DNA from: Candidatus Geothermincola primus
GTDB taxonomy: Bacteria > Actinomycetota > Geothermincolia > Geothermincolales > Geothermincolaceae
Direction of reading: 5' to 3'
Assembly (NCBI GenBank): GCA_015711725.1
Contig: MU158466.1
Coordinates: forward strand, 4,328 to 49,334
Length of the DNA: 45,007 nt
The translations under genes were made by a program, and so were the position numbers. Shown one piece after another: positions 8,928 to 18,479 of this stretch (within the stretch, counting starts at the first letter, position 1; the number at the start of each line of letters is the position of its first letter). The notes beneath the pieces were generated by a model, which was given only the letters and a program-made list of their open reading frames with translations, searched no databases and was not told the origin of the DNA.

Positions 8928-10574
8928 TTGCCCAGGTATCTGATAAATTTCTCCCTCAAAAACTTACCGGTGGAGCATTTTCCCGTGGTAGTGGTGGGTA
9001 GCGGGGTGGCGGGGCTCTCCACCGCGCTGGCGGCCGCCCAGAACTATCCCGTCGCTATACTCACCAAGACCACCCTTTCCCAGACCACCACCATTTTCGC
9101 CCAAGGAGGGATCGCCTCGGCTCTGGGACCGGGCGACTCTCCCGAACTGCACAAAAGAGATACCATGGAGGCGGGAAAGGGCCTCTGTGAGGAGGCCATG
9201 GTGGATATCCTGGTTCGCGAAGGGCCAGACAGGGTTAGGGAGTTAATCGAGGACATCGGCGCTCACTTCGATCAGGTGGATGGGAGATTATCCTTTACCA
9301 AGGAAGGGGGGCATTCCAGAGCCCGGGTGGTTTACGCCAAAGGCGACGCCACCGGATCGGAGGTGGAAGCCAGCCTGGCGCGTTTTATCCGCAACGAGGA
9401 GCACGTGGCGATATTCGAAAATTATTATGCCATCGACGTGGTCACTGACGACCACGGCTGTAGGGGACTTTTAGCCATGGATTGCGAGAAAGGGGAGATT
9501 CGCTTCTTCGATTCCCCCTCGGTGGTATTGGCCATGGGGGGCATGGGGCAACTCTTCGCCGTGACCACCAATCCGGCTATCTGTACCGGTGACGGAGTGG
9601 CCATGGCCTTGCGCGCGGGCGCGGAAGTGGGCGACCTGGAGTTCGTGCAGTTCCATCCCACTTCCCTTCACCTTCCGGAGACGCCCCGCTGGTTGATCAG
9701 CGAGGCCATGCGGGGCGAGGGAGCTTATTTGATAGATCAATCCGGGCGCAGGTTCATGCTGGACGTTCATCCCCTCGCCGAGCTGGCTCCCCGGGACGTG
9801 GTGGTGAACGAAATGGTCAGGGTGATGAAGGAACTGGATGTGGACCACCTGCTCCTGGACGCAACCCGTATTCCCGCGGAAAAACTGAAGAAGCGCTTTC
9901 CCACCATCTACCAGCACTGTATGGAGGCGGGAATTGATATTACCCGCACGCCAATTCCGGTGTCCCCCGCCGCCCATTACATGAGCGGAGGGGTGCTGGT
10001 GGATGAGTTTGGCCAAACGCTAGTGCCTGGACTGTACGCATGCGGGGAAGTGGCTTGCACGGGAGTGCATGGCGCCAACCGGCTGGCATCCAACAGCCTC
10101 CTGGAGGGACTGGTGTTCAGCCGTCGCATAGGCGAGGCTATCTGTCGCAGATTAGAAGAAGTGGGATGTCGCCTCGAGCCCCTGGAGCTGGAATATGTCT
10201 TTGAGCGGAAAAAATCAATCGTCTCCGCCAAGCTGGTGCGGGGCTTGATCCAGCAACTGATGCAGGACAGCATGGGTTATCGGCGAAATAAAGAGGGATT
10301 GAACGAAGCGGAGCTTTTCCTCCAGGAAGACACAGGTATTCTTGACGCCGAGTATCATACTCCTGGGGGATTCGAGATCCAGAACATGCTTACCCTAGCT
10401 CAGCTGATGGTAGAGGCCGCCCTCGCCAGGGAGGAGAGTCGGGGATGTCACTTCCGCACCGATTTTCCCCATGAGAGGGAGGAGTGGAGGAAGCATATCG
10501 TCTTCCGCAAGGAAGGAAGGAACGCGGTGATGCTTACCAGGCCTGTGGGTTGCCTATTCGCGGGTAAACAATGA
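8928..10574 (+). CDS. nadB: L-aspartate oxidase
   Basis: VVVVGSGVAGLSTALAA, FAQGGIASAL, EGGHSRARVVYAKGDATGSEVE, EFVQFHPTSL, YMSGGVLVDEFGQTLVPGLYACGEVACTGVHGANRLASNSLLEGLVF. Confidence 0.97.
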   Translation: MPRYLINFSLKNLPVEHFPVVVVGSGVAGLSTALAAAQNYPVAILTKTTLSQTTTIFAQGGIASALGPGDSPELHKRDTMEAGKGLCEEAMVDILVREGPDRVRELIEDIGAHFDQVDGRLSFTKEGGHSRARVVYAKGDATGSEVEASLARFIRNEEHVAIFENYYAIDVVTDDHGCRGLLAMDCEKGEIRFFDSPSVVLAMGGMGQLFAVTTNPAICTGDGVAMALRAGAEVGDLEFVQFHPTSLHLPETPRWLISEAMRGEGAYLIDQSGRRFMLDVHPLAELAPRDVVVNEMVRVMKELDVDHLLLDATRIPAEKLKKRFPTIYQHCMEAGIDITRTPIPVSPAAHYMSGGVLVDEFGQTLVPGLYACGEVACTGVHGANRLASNSLLEGLVFSRRIGEAICRRLEEVGCRLEPLELEYVFERKKSIVSAKLVRGLIQQLMQDSMGYRRNKEGLNEAELFLQEDTGILDAEYHTPGGFEIQNMLTLAQLMVEAALAREESRGCHFRTDFPHEREEWRKHIVFRKEGRNAVMLTRPVGCLFAGKQ

Positions 10575-10793
10575 TTGGGCGGCGGGAGCGACAATTAAAA
10601 ATACGGCGCGCGAATCGAGCTTTACAAAAAAATAACTAGACGAAAATTAAACAAAATGATAATTTACTTATTGTAAAAAAATAATCGACCTCTACCCCTC
10701 ATAAAAGGAAAAGAACCTGGTACGGCGAAATAAAAATTAAGAAGCGGCTTTAGGTGTTGTATAGCATGTTTGACTTTTTAATTATTTAGGGGC

Positions 10794-11636
10794 ATGGAAG
10801 CTGAAGAGAAGAGGCGCATGCTGGATACCGTGAGGATTGCCCTTGATGAGGACCTCGCCAGCAAGGGTGACATCACCTCGCTGGCGCTCTTCACTAGGGA
10901 GGATAAGGGTGAGGCGAAAATTTTGCTCAAACAGGACGGAAAGATCGCGGGCCTGCCCGTAGCCGCCTCCGTCTTTCATCTGTTGGATCGGGAGGTGAGA
11001 TTTACCCCTCAGGTTACCGAGGGCGACCTGGTGGCCTCAGACACGGTTATCGCCCGGGTGGAAGGGGCGCTAATCTCTATTTTGGAGGGGGAGAGGACCG
11101 CCCTTAATTTCCTGCAGAGACTCTCCGGCATAGCCACCATGACCCACGAATTCGTAAGAAAAGCCAGCCCTTACGGAGTGGTGGTGCGAGATACCAGAAA
11201 GACCGCCCCCGGGTTGCGCTTTCTGGAAAAGTACGCGGTGAGGGTGGGCGGAGGGGCGAATCACCGCATGGGGCTTTATGACGCGGTTCTCGTCAAGGAT
11301 AATCACATCAAGGCGGTGGGGGGAATAGGGATGGCCGTGCGCTTGGTTCGGGAGGAATACGGAGGAAAATACCCCGTGGAGGTAGAAGTTGACGATCTCG
11401 ACCAGCTAGAGGAAGCCATAAGTGCGGGAGCCGACATAGTGATGTTGGACAACATGAAGCTGGAAGATATCCGCAGGGCGGTGGAGATAACGTCGGGAAG
11501 GATCCCTTTGGAAGTATCCGGAAGAGTGACCTTGGAGCGGGTGGGGGAGATCGCCGCCACTGGGGTGAACTTCATCTCAGTGGGAGCCATAACCCATAGC
11601 GCGCCCGCCCTAGATATATCCCTGGAAATAATCTAA
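10794..11636 (+). CDS. nadC: Nicotinate-nucleotide diphosphorylase (carboxylating)
   Basis: ALDEDLASKGDITSLAL, ERTALNFLQRLSGIATMT, DTRKTAPGLRFLEKYAVRVGGGANHRMGLYDAVLVKDNHI, VEVEVDDLDQLEEA, SVGAITHSAPALDISLEI. Confidence 0.97.
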   Translation: MEAEEKRRMLDTVRIALDEDLASKGDITSLALFTREDKGEAKILLKQDGKIAGLPVAASVFHLLDREVRFTPQVTEGDLVASDTVIARVEGALISILEGERTALNFLQRLSGIATMTHEFVRKASPYGVVVRDTRKTAPGLRFLEKYAVRVGGGANHRMGLYDAVLVKDNHIKAVGGIGMAVRLVREEYGGKYPVEVEVDDLDQLEEAISAGADIVMLDNMKLEDIRRAVEITSGRIPLEVSGRVTLERVGEIAATGVNFISVGAITHSAPALDISLEII

Positions 11637-11686
11637 CCGCGAGCTCCCTTGTTGAATATTTTCATTATGTAAAAGGTATTCTCTCT

Positions 11687-11977
11687 CAAACCTTAACTCT
11701 GTCTAAAGGGATTATTCCCATGGCGATTAAGTCTATTGTCAGTGACAAAAAGGAATTCAAAGCCAAACCTTAACTCTGTCTAAAGGGATTATTCCCATGG
11801 CGATTAAGTCTATTGTCAGTGACAAAAAGGAATTCAAAGCCAAACCTTAACTCTGTCTAAAGGGATTATTCCCATGGCGATTAAGTCTATTGTCAGTGAC
11901 AAAAAGGAATTCAAAGCCAAACCTTAACTCTGTCTAAAGGGATTATTCCCATGGCGATTAAGTCTATTGTCAGTGAC
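11687..11977. repeat. Perfect 77-bp tandem repeat, 3 full units plus a partial fourth of about 60 bp
   Basis: Unit caaaccttaactctgtctaaagggattattcccatggcgattaagtctattgtcagtgacaaaaaggaattcaaagc; unit starts near 11687, 11764, 11841, 11918; no mismatch seen between units by eye. Confidence 0.95.
11720..11773 (+). CDS. Putative micro-ORF in repeat unit 1: MAIKSIVSDKKEFKAKP*
   Basis: ATG preceded by aaaggga-ttattccc; identical copies at 11797-11850 and 11874-11927; the fourth (11951-11998) reads MAIKSIVSDDIIGND*. Coding status not established. Confidence 0.35.
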   Translation: MAIKSIVSDKKEFKAKP

Positions 11978-12284
11978 GATATAATAGGTAACGATTAGTC
12001 TTGTTTGATTATTCCTGAATCGAAAGATAGATATAGGGCATGGAAACGTTTTCCCCTCGTCAAAAAGCCATCTTTGCGAGCAAGCGCTTTGCGCCCGGTT
12101 GGCGATTCTGCCCGCCTAAATTATGTTTATACGCATTGTTAGATTTTCCGAGAGTCATGCCAAGCAGAGGTTTTTGTGGGCGATAACATCCGTTTGGTGA
12201 AGAAGATTTATTCCGAGACGCAATAATTGTTTATTGGCTTCTTCTCGAGATCGTCATTCGAGATAAAACCCGCGGCGGCTCTGA

Positions 12285-13061
12285 TCACTCGTCAATCCCT
12301 CGGTTATCCCGATAGAGCAACCACAAACCGTGCAGGGTGAGCAGGGGATCATGAATCTGAACGGTCTTGCACTCCTCCACCACCACCTCGGCCAATCCGC
12401 CGGTGGCGATCACCTTGGCGTTGCCCCCCAGCTCCTTCTGGAACATCTCCACCAAGCGGTCCACCTGGCCGGCGAAACCGAAGATAATGCCCGACTGAAC
12501 GCTCCAAACGGTGTTCTTGCCTATTGGTCCGGGAGGGGTGGTCATCTCGATCCTGGCTAGGCGCGCCGCCCTCTGAAAGAGAGCCTGGGCGGATATGTCC
12601 ACTCCCGGGGCGATGGCGCCGCCCAAGTATTCCCCTTGCGCGGAGATGGCATCCCAAGTGGTGGCGGTTCCGAAGTCTACCACTATCGAAGGGCCGCCAT
12701 AGCGGTCGTAGGCGGCGATAGCGTTAACGATGCGATCGGGCCCCAGTTCACTGGGGTTGTCGATGAGGATGGGCATTTTTATATTCACGTTGTGCCCCAC
12801 GATCAAGGGCTCAAAATCCCAGAGGTTCCTGGTCATATGCTCTAAAGCGGAAGTGCATGAGGGAACCACCGAGCTGACTATGATCCCGCTGAAATCGTCG
12901 AAGGTCAGCCCTTTGAGAATAAGGAAACCCTGGTAATGGAGGGCGAGTTCGTCGCCGGTGGTGTTGGCGTTGGTGGATATTCGCCAATGGTGAAGCAGGT
13001 CATCCCCGCAATAGACGCCGATAACCGTTTGCGTATTTCCCACGTCGATGGCAAGAAACAT
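12285..13061 (-). CDS. coaX: Type III pantothenate kinase
   Basis: MFLAIDVGNTQTVIGVY, ELGPDRIVNAIAAYDRYGGPSIVVDFGTATTWDAIS, YLGGAIAPGVDISAQALFQRAARLARIEM, VIATGGLAEVV. Confidence 0.96.
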   Translation of the reverse strand: MFLAIDVGNTQTVIGVYCGDDLLHHWRISTNANTTGDELALHYQGFLILKGLTFDDFSGIIVSSVVPSCTSALEHMTRNLWDFEPLIVGHNVNIKMPILIDNPSELGPDRIVNAIAAYDRYGGPSIVVDFGTATTWDAISAQGEYLGGAIAPGVDISAQALFQRAARLARIEMTTPPGPIGKNTVWSVQSGIIFGFAGQVDRLVEMFQKELGGNAKVIATGGLAEVVVEECKTVQIHDPLLTLHGLWLLYRDNRGIDE

Positions 13062-13668
13062 AAATATATTTTATACAAATCCCCGCGGCTTGTCATGCGT
13101 CCTGCTTTATCCTTTACCTCAGCTCGTTTGATCTTTTTATTTTCCATGCCCCTTTTCGTCGACGGTTATCCCGAAATAAAAGTTTCTCCCGCCATCGAAT
13201 GTATTAGATATTTTGTCGCATCTTTTCGCCGACGGTTTTTGCCCGCGGAGTACCGCGCTTTTTTCAATAGATGGCGCGCAAAAGGGAGGTTTTTCGGGAA
13301 TTCGCCAACGCCTTTTTCGAAATGTTCGCGCCATCCCAGCTATCCCAGCCGAGCTATGATGATATCACGAACATGAATCACCTAGTCCTCGTTTTTCTTC
13401 CTCATGGACAAACGGGGCTTGGACCCATGAATGATGTCTATCTTGGGTTGAGAAGGCTTGACTTTTCCCGCTTCGCCGTCTATCTCTCAGCGAATCTCAG
13501 CGAACAACGCCTATCCTGGCTGGTCGGAACGTATAGAGCTGATTTATATGTGAATGCGTCAAAAAGATTAAATATTTGTTAAAATAATAATGATAGGTAC
13601 TGAAAGAAGGGCTTTTAAGGCGATGACTTGAGTCCTTTTTGGTATATACCCCTGGAGTGGTATTTTTA

Positions 13669-13697
13669 TTGACATAAATGCTGCTTAAAGCTATTAT
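13669..13697 (+). promoter_or_regulatory. Sigma70-type promoter of the V/A-ATPase operon
   Basis: TTGACA (13669-13674), 17-nt spacer, TATTAT (13692-13697), about 105 bp upstream of the first operon gene. Confidence 0.7.
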
Positions 13698-13801
13698 GTT
13701 ACAGGATATATAGAGCTTAAAAGGCGCAGAAAGAAGCGGCTTTGAGTGGCCGCGAAAAGCGGTTTCTGGTTCGGGATCCGTGCGAAAGAGGATAAAGCGA
13801 C

Positions 13802-14248
13802 ATGGTAAAGATCAAGGGCAAGAAGAAGGAAAAGGAGCAGAGAAAGGAGCAGAGGAAGGAGTCCAAACAAGCCAGGAGAAAAGGCAAGGAATTGCCCAGG
13901 CAGCTGGAGGAGAAGTGGATCGGATCCAGAAGCGAGGTGTTTACTCGCATTATTGCGAAGGAGACGGAGATACGAGCCAAGACCGCTGAAGAGAGGCGCA
14001 AAGCGGAGCGTTTAGTCGAGGACGCCAAGGGAGAAGCGGCCACCATCAAACGCGAGGCGACCATGGAGGAGATCGGCCGGGATTATTACGAGAAAGAGAT
14101 GGAGAGGGCGCGGCATGAAGCCGAGGAAGTCAGAAAGCAAGCGGAATTAGAAGCGATTAAGCTGAAGCAAGAGAGCGCCGTCAAAATCGATGAGGCCGTG
14201 GAATTCGTGGTCAGGTGTATATGCCCCGTGGAAACTGATTCTAAGTGA
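13802..14248 (+). CDS. V/A-type ATPase peripheral stalk subunit H/G-like protein with a highly basic N-terminus
   Basis: Coiled-coil composition (TAEERRKAERLVEDAKGEAATIKREA..), position directly before subunit I. Confidence 0.65.
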   Translation: MVKIKGKKKEKEQRKEQRKESKQARRKGKELPRQLEEKWIGSRSEVFTRIIAKETEIRAKTAEERRKAERLVEDAKGEAATIKREATMEEIGRDYYEKEMERARHEAEEVRKQAELEAIKLKQESAVKIDEAVEFVVRCICPVETDSK

Positions 14249-14350
14249 ATTCCTTCCACTACCCTCCATCATTTATCGTGTGACTTCAACCAGTCGAGAC
14301 AAAAACTGCCCGAAGGACAAAGTAGTCAGGGTATGAAGGGGAGATAGAGA

Positions 14351-16354
14351 ATGCTAGTAAAGATGTCGAAAGTGGAGATAGTGGGCATAAAGAGCCTCTT
14401 CTTCGAGGTTCTTGAGACCCTGCAAGATTTGGGTACCCTGCATCTCGAGGATATCTCCAAGAAGAAAGGACCCCGTTACGCATCGTTAGTTTCCATGGAG
14501 ATGGACCCCGCCCTGGAAGAGGAGAAAGGCAAGCTCCAAAATTTATCCATGCGCAACAACGCCCTTCTAGCTGAACTTACCCCTCCGATTGACAAGGTAT
14601 CCAGAAAGGCGGTTCAGGAACAGTACAAACAGTTCGAGAACAAGAAACTGGAAGACATCGCGGAAATAGTAGAAGAGGAGGAGGCTTCGCTCAAGGACCT
14701 CATCAGGGTCAAACAAGAGCTGGAAGTGGAACTATCCAGACTCTCCAAGTATGAGCCCATCGTGAAGAAAGTGTATCCCTTGGCTTCCCAGATAACCACT
14801 TCGGAAAATTATACCTCCATAGCCCTTCTGGTGGAGAAGAAATATGTCGCGGTGCTGGACTACATTCGCTCGGAGCTGGAGAAGATCACCAATAAACAGT
14901 GTGAGGTGCACTCCGCGAAGGTGGATGAGGATACCTACGCCGCCATCGTTATCTTCAACAAGATATTTTCGGAAGCGGTGCACAATTTCCTAGCTTCCGA
15001 AAACGTGAATCAAGTGCGGCTTCCCAGCGAGTTCGCGGACCGCCCTTATGAGGAAGCTCTCAGAGAATTGGAGGCACGCTACAAGGAGATTCCTCCCCGT
15101 CTGGAGATGGTGCAGAAGAAGATAGATGAGATATCGGAGCAGTGGTACACTAAACTTCTCGCTTTGAAGGAGTACTTAGCCGACCGCATCGCCTCAATAG
15201 ATGCTATTCCCAAGTTTGGCCAAAGCGGGCACGCTTTTGTTATCACCGGGTGGATGCCCCAGGACAAGGTGGAAGAGACGCGCAGAGTTCTGGATAAGAA
15301 GTTCGGGGGCAAGGTGGAGCTAACCGAGGAAGTGCCTACCCATGAGGATTTGGAACACGCGCCTGTGGCGCTGCGCAATAATCCACTGGTCAAGCCCTTT
15401 GAGTTCATCTACGCCCTGATCCGTCCCCCACGTTACGGGGCGCTGGATCCCACCTTCATCGTGGCCATCTTCTTCCCACTGCTCTTCGGTTTCATGCTGG
15501 GGGATATGGGTTACGCGCTGGTGCTATTTGCCCTCTCCTTCCTCATCAAGTACATCTTAAAGAAAAGACAGAGCAGGAGCGCGATCATCCCGCTCTTCAC
15601 CAACGTGCTGCTGATTTGCTCGATCAGCTCCTTCGTGTTCGGGTTGCTCTATTTCGAGTTTTTCGGCGATCTGCTCTTCCGCCTGATCTGGGGCAAGGAA
15701 TATCACCTGGTCTGGAAGTGGGGGGTCACCGGCAACGGGGAACCCTGGGGATGGCCCCTGGAGAGGGCCGCCCAGGAAAACGCGGATCTTTTCAAGATCT
15801 TACTCGTGGCCGTCTTTGTCATCGGAGCGATTCAGATGAGCGTTGGCCTGATCGTGGGTATTATTGACCGAATCAAAGAAGGCAACCGCAAACATGCCGT
15901 GGAGAAGTTGGGTTGGCTCTTGGTTATCCTGGGACTATTCTTCGCTTTCTTCAGTCTTTGGGGAGTAAAGAGCTTGGGGAGAACTGGAGCGCTAATCGGT
16001 ACCGCTGTCGTCGTTGTGGGAGTGGTGATGGCGTTTTGGACCGGAGGCTTTGGGGGAGGAATCGAGGCGGCCCTTATATTCGGCAATATCCTCTCCTATG
16101 CCCGTCTTTATGGTATAGCGCTCGCCTCGGTAATTCTCGCCAACGTCTCCAACCAGTTGGGAGCTAGGTTCTCGGGGGTGTTGATTCCCATCGGCATAAT
16201 CGTAGCCCTGTTGCTGCACACTCTGAATATCGCCCTGGGGGTGTTGAGTCCTTCCATTCAGTCCCTGCGTCTCAACCTGGTGGAGACTTTTACCAAGTTC
16301 TATGAGGAATCGGAGGAAGAATACAAGCCTTTCAAAAAAACAGGAGGTGAATAG
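14351..16354 (+). CDS. atpI: V/A-type ATP synthase subunit I (a)
   Basis: Soluble N-half, then multiple TMs with RPPRYGALDPTFIVAIFFPLLFGFMLGDMGYALVLF and SYARLYGIALASVILANVSNQL. Confidence 0.95.
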   Translation: MLVKMSKVEIVGIKSLFFEVLETLQDLGTLHLEDISKKKGPRYASLVSMEMDPALEEEKGKLQNLSMRNNALLAELTPPIDKVSRKAVQEQYKQFENKKLEDIAEIVEEEEASLKDLIRVKQELEVELSRLSKYEPIVKKVYPLASQITTSENYTSIALLVEKKYVAVLDYIRSELEKITNKQCEVHSAKVDEDTYAAIVIFNKIFSEAVHNFLASENVNQVRLPSEFADRPYEEALRELEARYKEIPPRLEMVQKKIDEISEQWYTKLLALKEYLADRIASIDAIPKFGQSGHAFVITGWMPQDKVEETRRVLDKKFGGKVELTEEVPTHEDLEHAPVALRNNPLVKPFEFIYALIRPPRYGALDPTFIVAIFFPLLFGFMLGDMGYALVLFALSFLIKYILKKRQSRSAIIPLFTNVLLICSISSFVFGLLYFEFFGDLLFRLIWGKEYHLVWKWGVTGNGEPWGWPLERAAQENADLFKILLVAVFVIGAIQMSVGLIVGIIDRIKEGNRKHAVEKLGWLLVILGLFFAFFSLWGVKSLGRTGALIGTAVVVVGVVMAFWTGGFGGGIEAALIFGNILSYARLYGIALASVILANVSNQLGARFSGVLIPIGIIVALLLHTLNIALGVLSPSIQSLRLNLVETFTKFYEESEEEYKPFKKTGGE

Positions 16355-16355
16355 T

Positions 16356-16580
16356 TTGGAACTAGGACTTATCGCGATAGGGGCAGCGTTGGCCATCGGG
16401 CTCCCAGCTATCGCCACAGGGTGGTCCCAGTCCAAGATCGGAGCCGCTATGGCGGGAGCGCTGGCGGAGAAACCGGAACTTACGGGTACCGCAATTATCA
16501 TGATCGCCATACCAGAGACCATGGTGGTTTTGGGATTCGTTATCGCTTTCCTTATCACAGGATTGAAACCCAAGGAATGA
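16356..16580 (+). CDS. atpK: V/A-type ATP synthase subunit K (proteolipid c), 74 aa, TTG start
   Basis: MELGLIAIGAALAIGLPAIATGWSQSKIGAAMAGALAEKPELTGTAIIMIAIPETMVVLGFVIAFLITGLKPKE; caggaggtg RBS upstream; the ORF-track entry starting at 16302 is over-extended. Confidence 0.94.
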   Translation: MELGLIAIGAALAIGLPAIATGWSQSKIGAAMAGALAEKPELTGTAIIMIAIPETMVVLGFVIAFLITGLKPKE

Positions 16581-16641
16581 CCATGGGAGTGGATGCCCAT
16601 TAATATGTTGATGGTTTTGTGCGGTTTATGGGAGTGAACCC

Positions 16642-17256
16642 ATGTCCATTGAAGATATCCTACAGGCTTTAGATGATCAGTGTAGGGAAGAGTGCCAGGA
16701 GATATTCCAGAAAGCTCAGAGCGAGGTGGAGGAGATTCTGGCTAAAGCCAGATTAGAGGCCGAGGAGATCCGTCAGTCCAAGATGGATAAAGTGAAGATG
16801 GAGGTGGAGAACGAGAGGGCTTCACTATTCTATTCCGCGAGGCTCAAAGGGAAGAACATTATCATCGCCGCCAAAGAAGAGATTCTTACCGAGACATTAC
16901 GCCGTGCCCAAGAGGAGATAGAACGGCGTCGTTCCCATGAGGATTACCCCGAAATATTTTCCGCTCTTCTCAAAGAAGCTCTGGATAAGATAGGAGGGGA
17001 AGGTCTGGTGCATGTGGACCCCCGGGATGAACAGCTGGCGCGAAATACCCTGGAAGGCATGGGTCTGTCCCTTACGGTGGTCTCCGATATAGAGTGTTCA
17101 GGTGGGGTGGTGGTATCCGACAAGGAGAACAAAGTCCACATCATCAATACTTTCGAGGAGAGGTTGAAGAGGGCGAGGGAGAGGTTGAAGCTGACTTTAA
17201 GCGACATCCTCTTCAAAGAGGCGGAGAAAAACTCCATCTTCACAGCGAAAAACTAG
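16642..17256 (+). CDS. atpE: V/A-type ATP synthase subunit E
   Basis: Coiled-coil N-half (AQSEVEEILAKARLEAEEIRQSKMDKVKMEVENERASLFYSARLKGKNIIIAAKEEIL), operon position. Confidence 0.9.
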   Translation: MSIEDILQALDDQCREECQEIFQKAQSEVEEILAKARLEAEEIRQSKMDKVKMEVENERASLFYSARLKGKNIIIAAKEEILTETLRRAQEEIERRRSHEDYPEIFSALLKEALDKIGGEGLVHVDPRDEQLARNTLEGMGLSLTVVSDIECSGGVVVSDKENKVHIINTFEERLKRARERLKLTLSDILFKEAEKNSIFTAKN

Positions 17257-17303
17257 GATGAAACCAATTGGTATAAATCGCGCGAAGGAAGTGGCCAGGT
17301 ATA

Positions 17304-18401
17304 ATGCCTCAAGTTCCCCTTAGAGATTATGCATATGCCAATACCAGGGTGAGGGCGATGAGCGCGCGCCTCCTCGACGCCCAAACTTTCGATAGCCTTC
17401 TAGCCGCGCCGGATTTCAATCATTTTCTCAGCGACTTGGACGACACCGAGTATGGTCCATACGTGGAAGAGGCGGTAATCGAGGGCTTGAGACCCACCCT
17501 GATTGACCGAGCTTTCAACCGCAACCTGGTGGACAACTTCAAGAAGATCAGGGGATTTTTCGAAGGAAGGCCATATCAATTGACCCAAGCGATTCTGGCT
17601 AGATGGGATCTCTACAATCTTAAGACCATCCTCCGAGGGAAGCAAGCTTTTATAGCCAACAGCGAAATCTCCAGAAACATGATTCCCATGGGAGACTTCG
17701 ATGAAGTGCTGCTGGAGGAGATTATCTCCCAGCCCGATTTGAGGGCGGCTATCGACGCCATCTATATGTTTACTCGCGAGAGATGGATTCCTTATGGAAG
17801 AGCTCTCCTGGACAACATGGGACTTTACCTTCACGAACACGATCTAGCCACCCTAGAGCTGCCCATGGATCGCCTTCACTACGAGAAGGTGAGCGAGGTG
17901 ACCAAGGGGAGCGACAGCTCCAGTGTCAAGGCGAGAAGAGTGATCGAACTGGAGATCGACCTCATCAATCACGTCACCTTGCTGCGCATCAGTGGAATGT
18001 CCATGGATAAAGAACGGGTAAAAAGTTATTACCTCCATGGAGGAACACTGAACTTGGATCTCTTTATCCATCTCGCGGCTTCACATGATGAGGAGAGCCT
18101 CATATCCGCGCTTCCTTCCGCAGACCCTTACAAGAAGGTTCTCCAGGAAGCGATGGAAAAATTCGATGAGAAGGGCTATTCCGCCTTCCAGGACGATATG
18201 GAAAGATACATGATCAGGGAGGCCATCAAATTGAACGATGATCCCCTGGATATAGGGGTGATAATCAATTACATGTGGAGAAAGTATCTGGAGGTCACCA
18301 ACTTGCGTATAATCATGCGGGGCAAGAGTATAGGTCTGATCGAGTCCCAAATAAGAAAGGAAATGATAGTAATAGAAGAGGAAAGCGCCAAGAAAGGTTA
18401 G
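17304..18401 (+). CDS. atpC: V/A-type ATP synthase subunit C
   Basis: YAYANTRVRAMSARLLDAQTFDSLLAAPDFNHFLSDLDDTEYG; DLYNLKTILRGK; EVTNLRIIMRGKSIGL. Confidence 0.92.
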   Translation: MPQVPLRDYAYANTRVRAMSARLLDAQTFDSLLAAPDFNHFLSDLDDTEYGPYVEEAVIEGLRPTLIDRAFNRNLVDNFKKIRGFFEGRPYQLTQAILARWDLYNLKTILRGKQAFIANSEISRNMIPMGDFDEVLLEEIISQPDLRAAIDAIYMFTRERWIPYGRALLDNMGLYLHEHDLATLELPMDRLHYEKVSEVTKGSDSSSVKARRVIELEIDLINHVTLLRISGMSMDKERVKSYYLHGGTLNLDLFIHLAASHDEESLISALPSADPYKKVLQEAMEKFDEKGYSAFQDDMERYMIREAIKLNDDPLDIGVIINYMWRKYLEVTNLRIIMRGKSIGLIESQIRKEMIVIEEESAKKG

Positions 18402-18479
18402 CTTGACTGCGGTTTTTCTAAGGATATTCGCGTCCCTGGTTGATCTCGGGGAGCGAGTAGAGGGAGGCATATAGAATAG

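Noticed and set aside
11687-11977. CRISPR array in the nadC-coaX gap
   Set aside because: The whole 77-bp unit is identical, including the segment that would be the spacer; no cas genes nearby.
546-11977. Shared 77-bp spacing between the transposase duplication (546/623) and the tandem repeat at 11.7 kb
   Set aside because: Sequences are unrelated; the equal spacing is most likely coincidence.
12041-12054. cre/LacI-like operator tggaaacgttttcc
   Set aside because: Imperfect palindrome located downstream of both convergent genes, where an operator would have no obvious target.
13271-13582. 103-aa plus-strand ORF upstream of the ATPase operon
   Set aside because: No clear RBS, no recognisable family; kept as unassigned.
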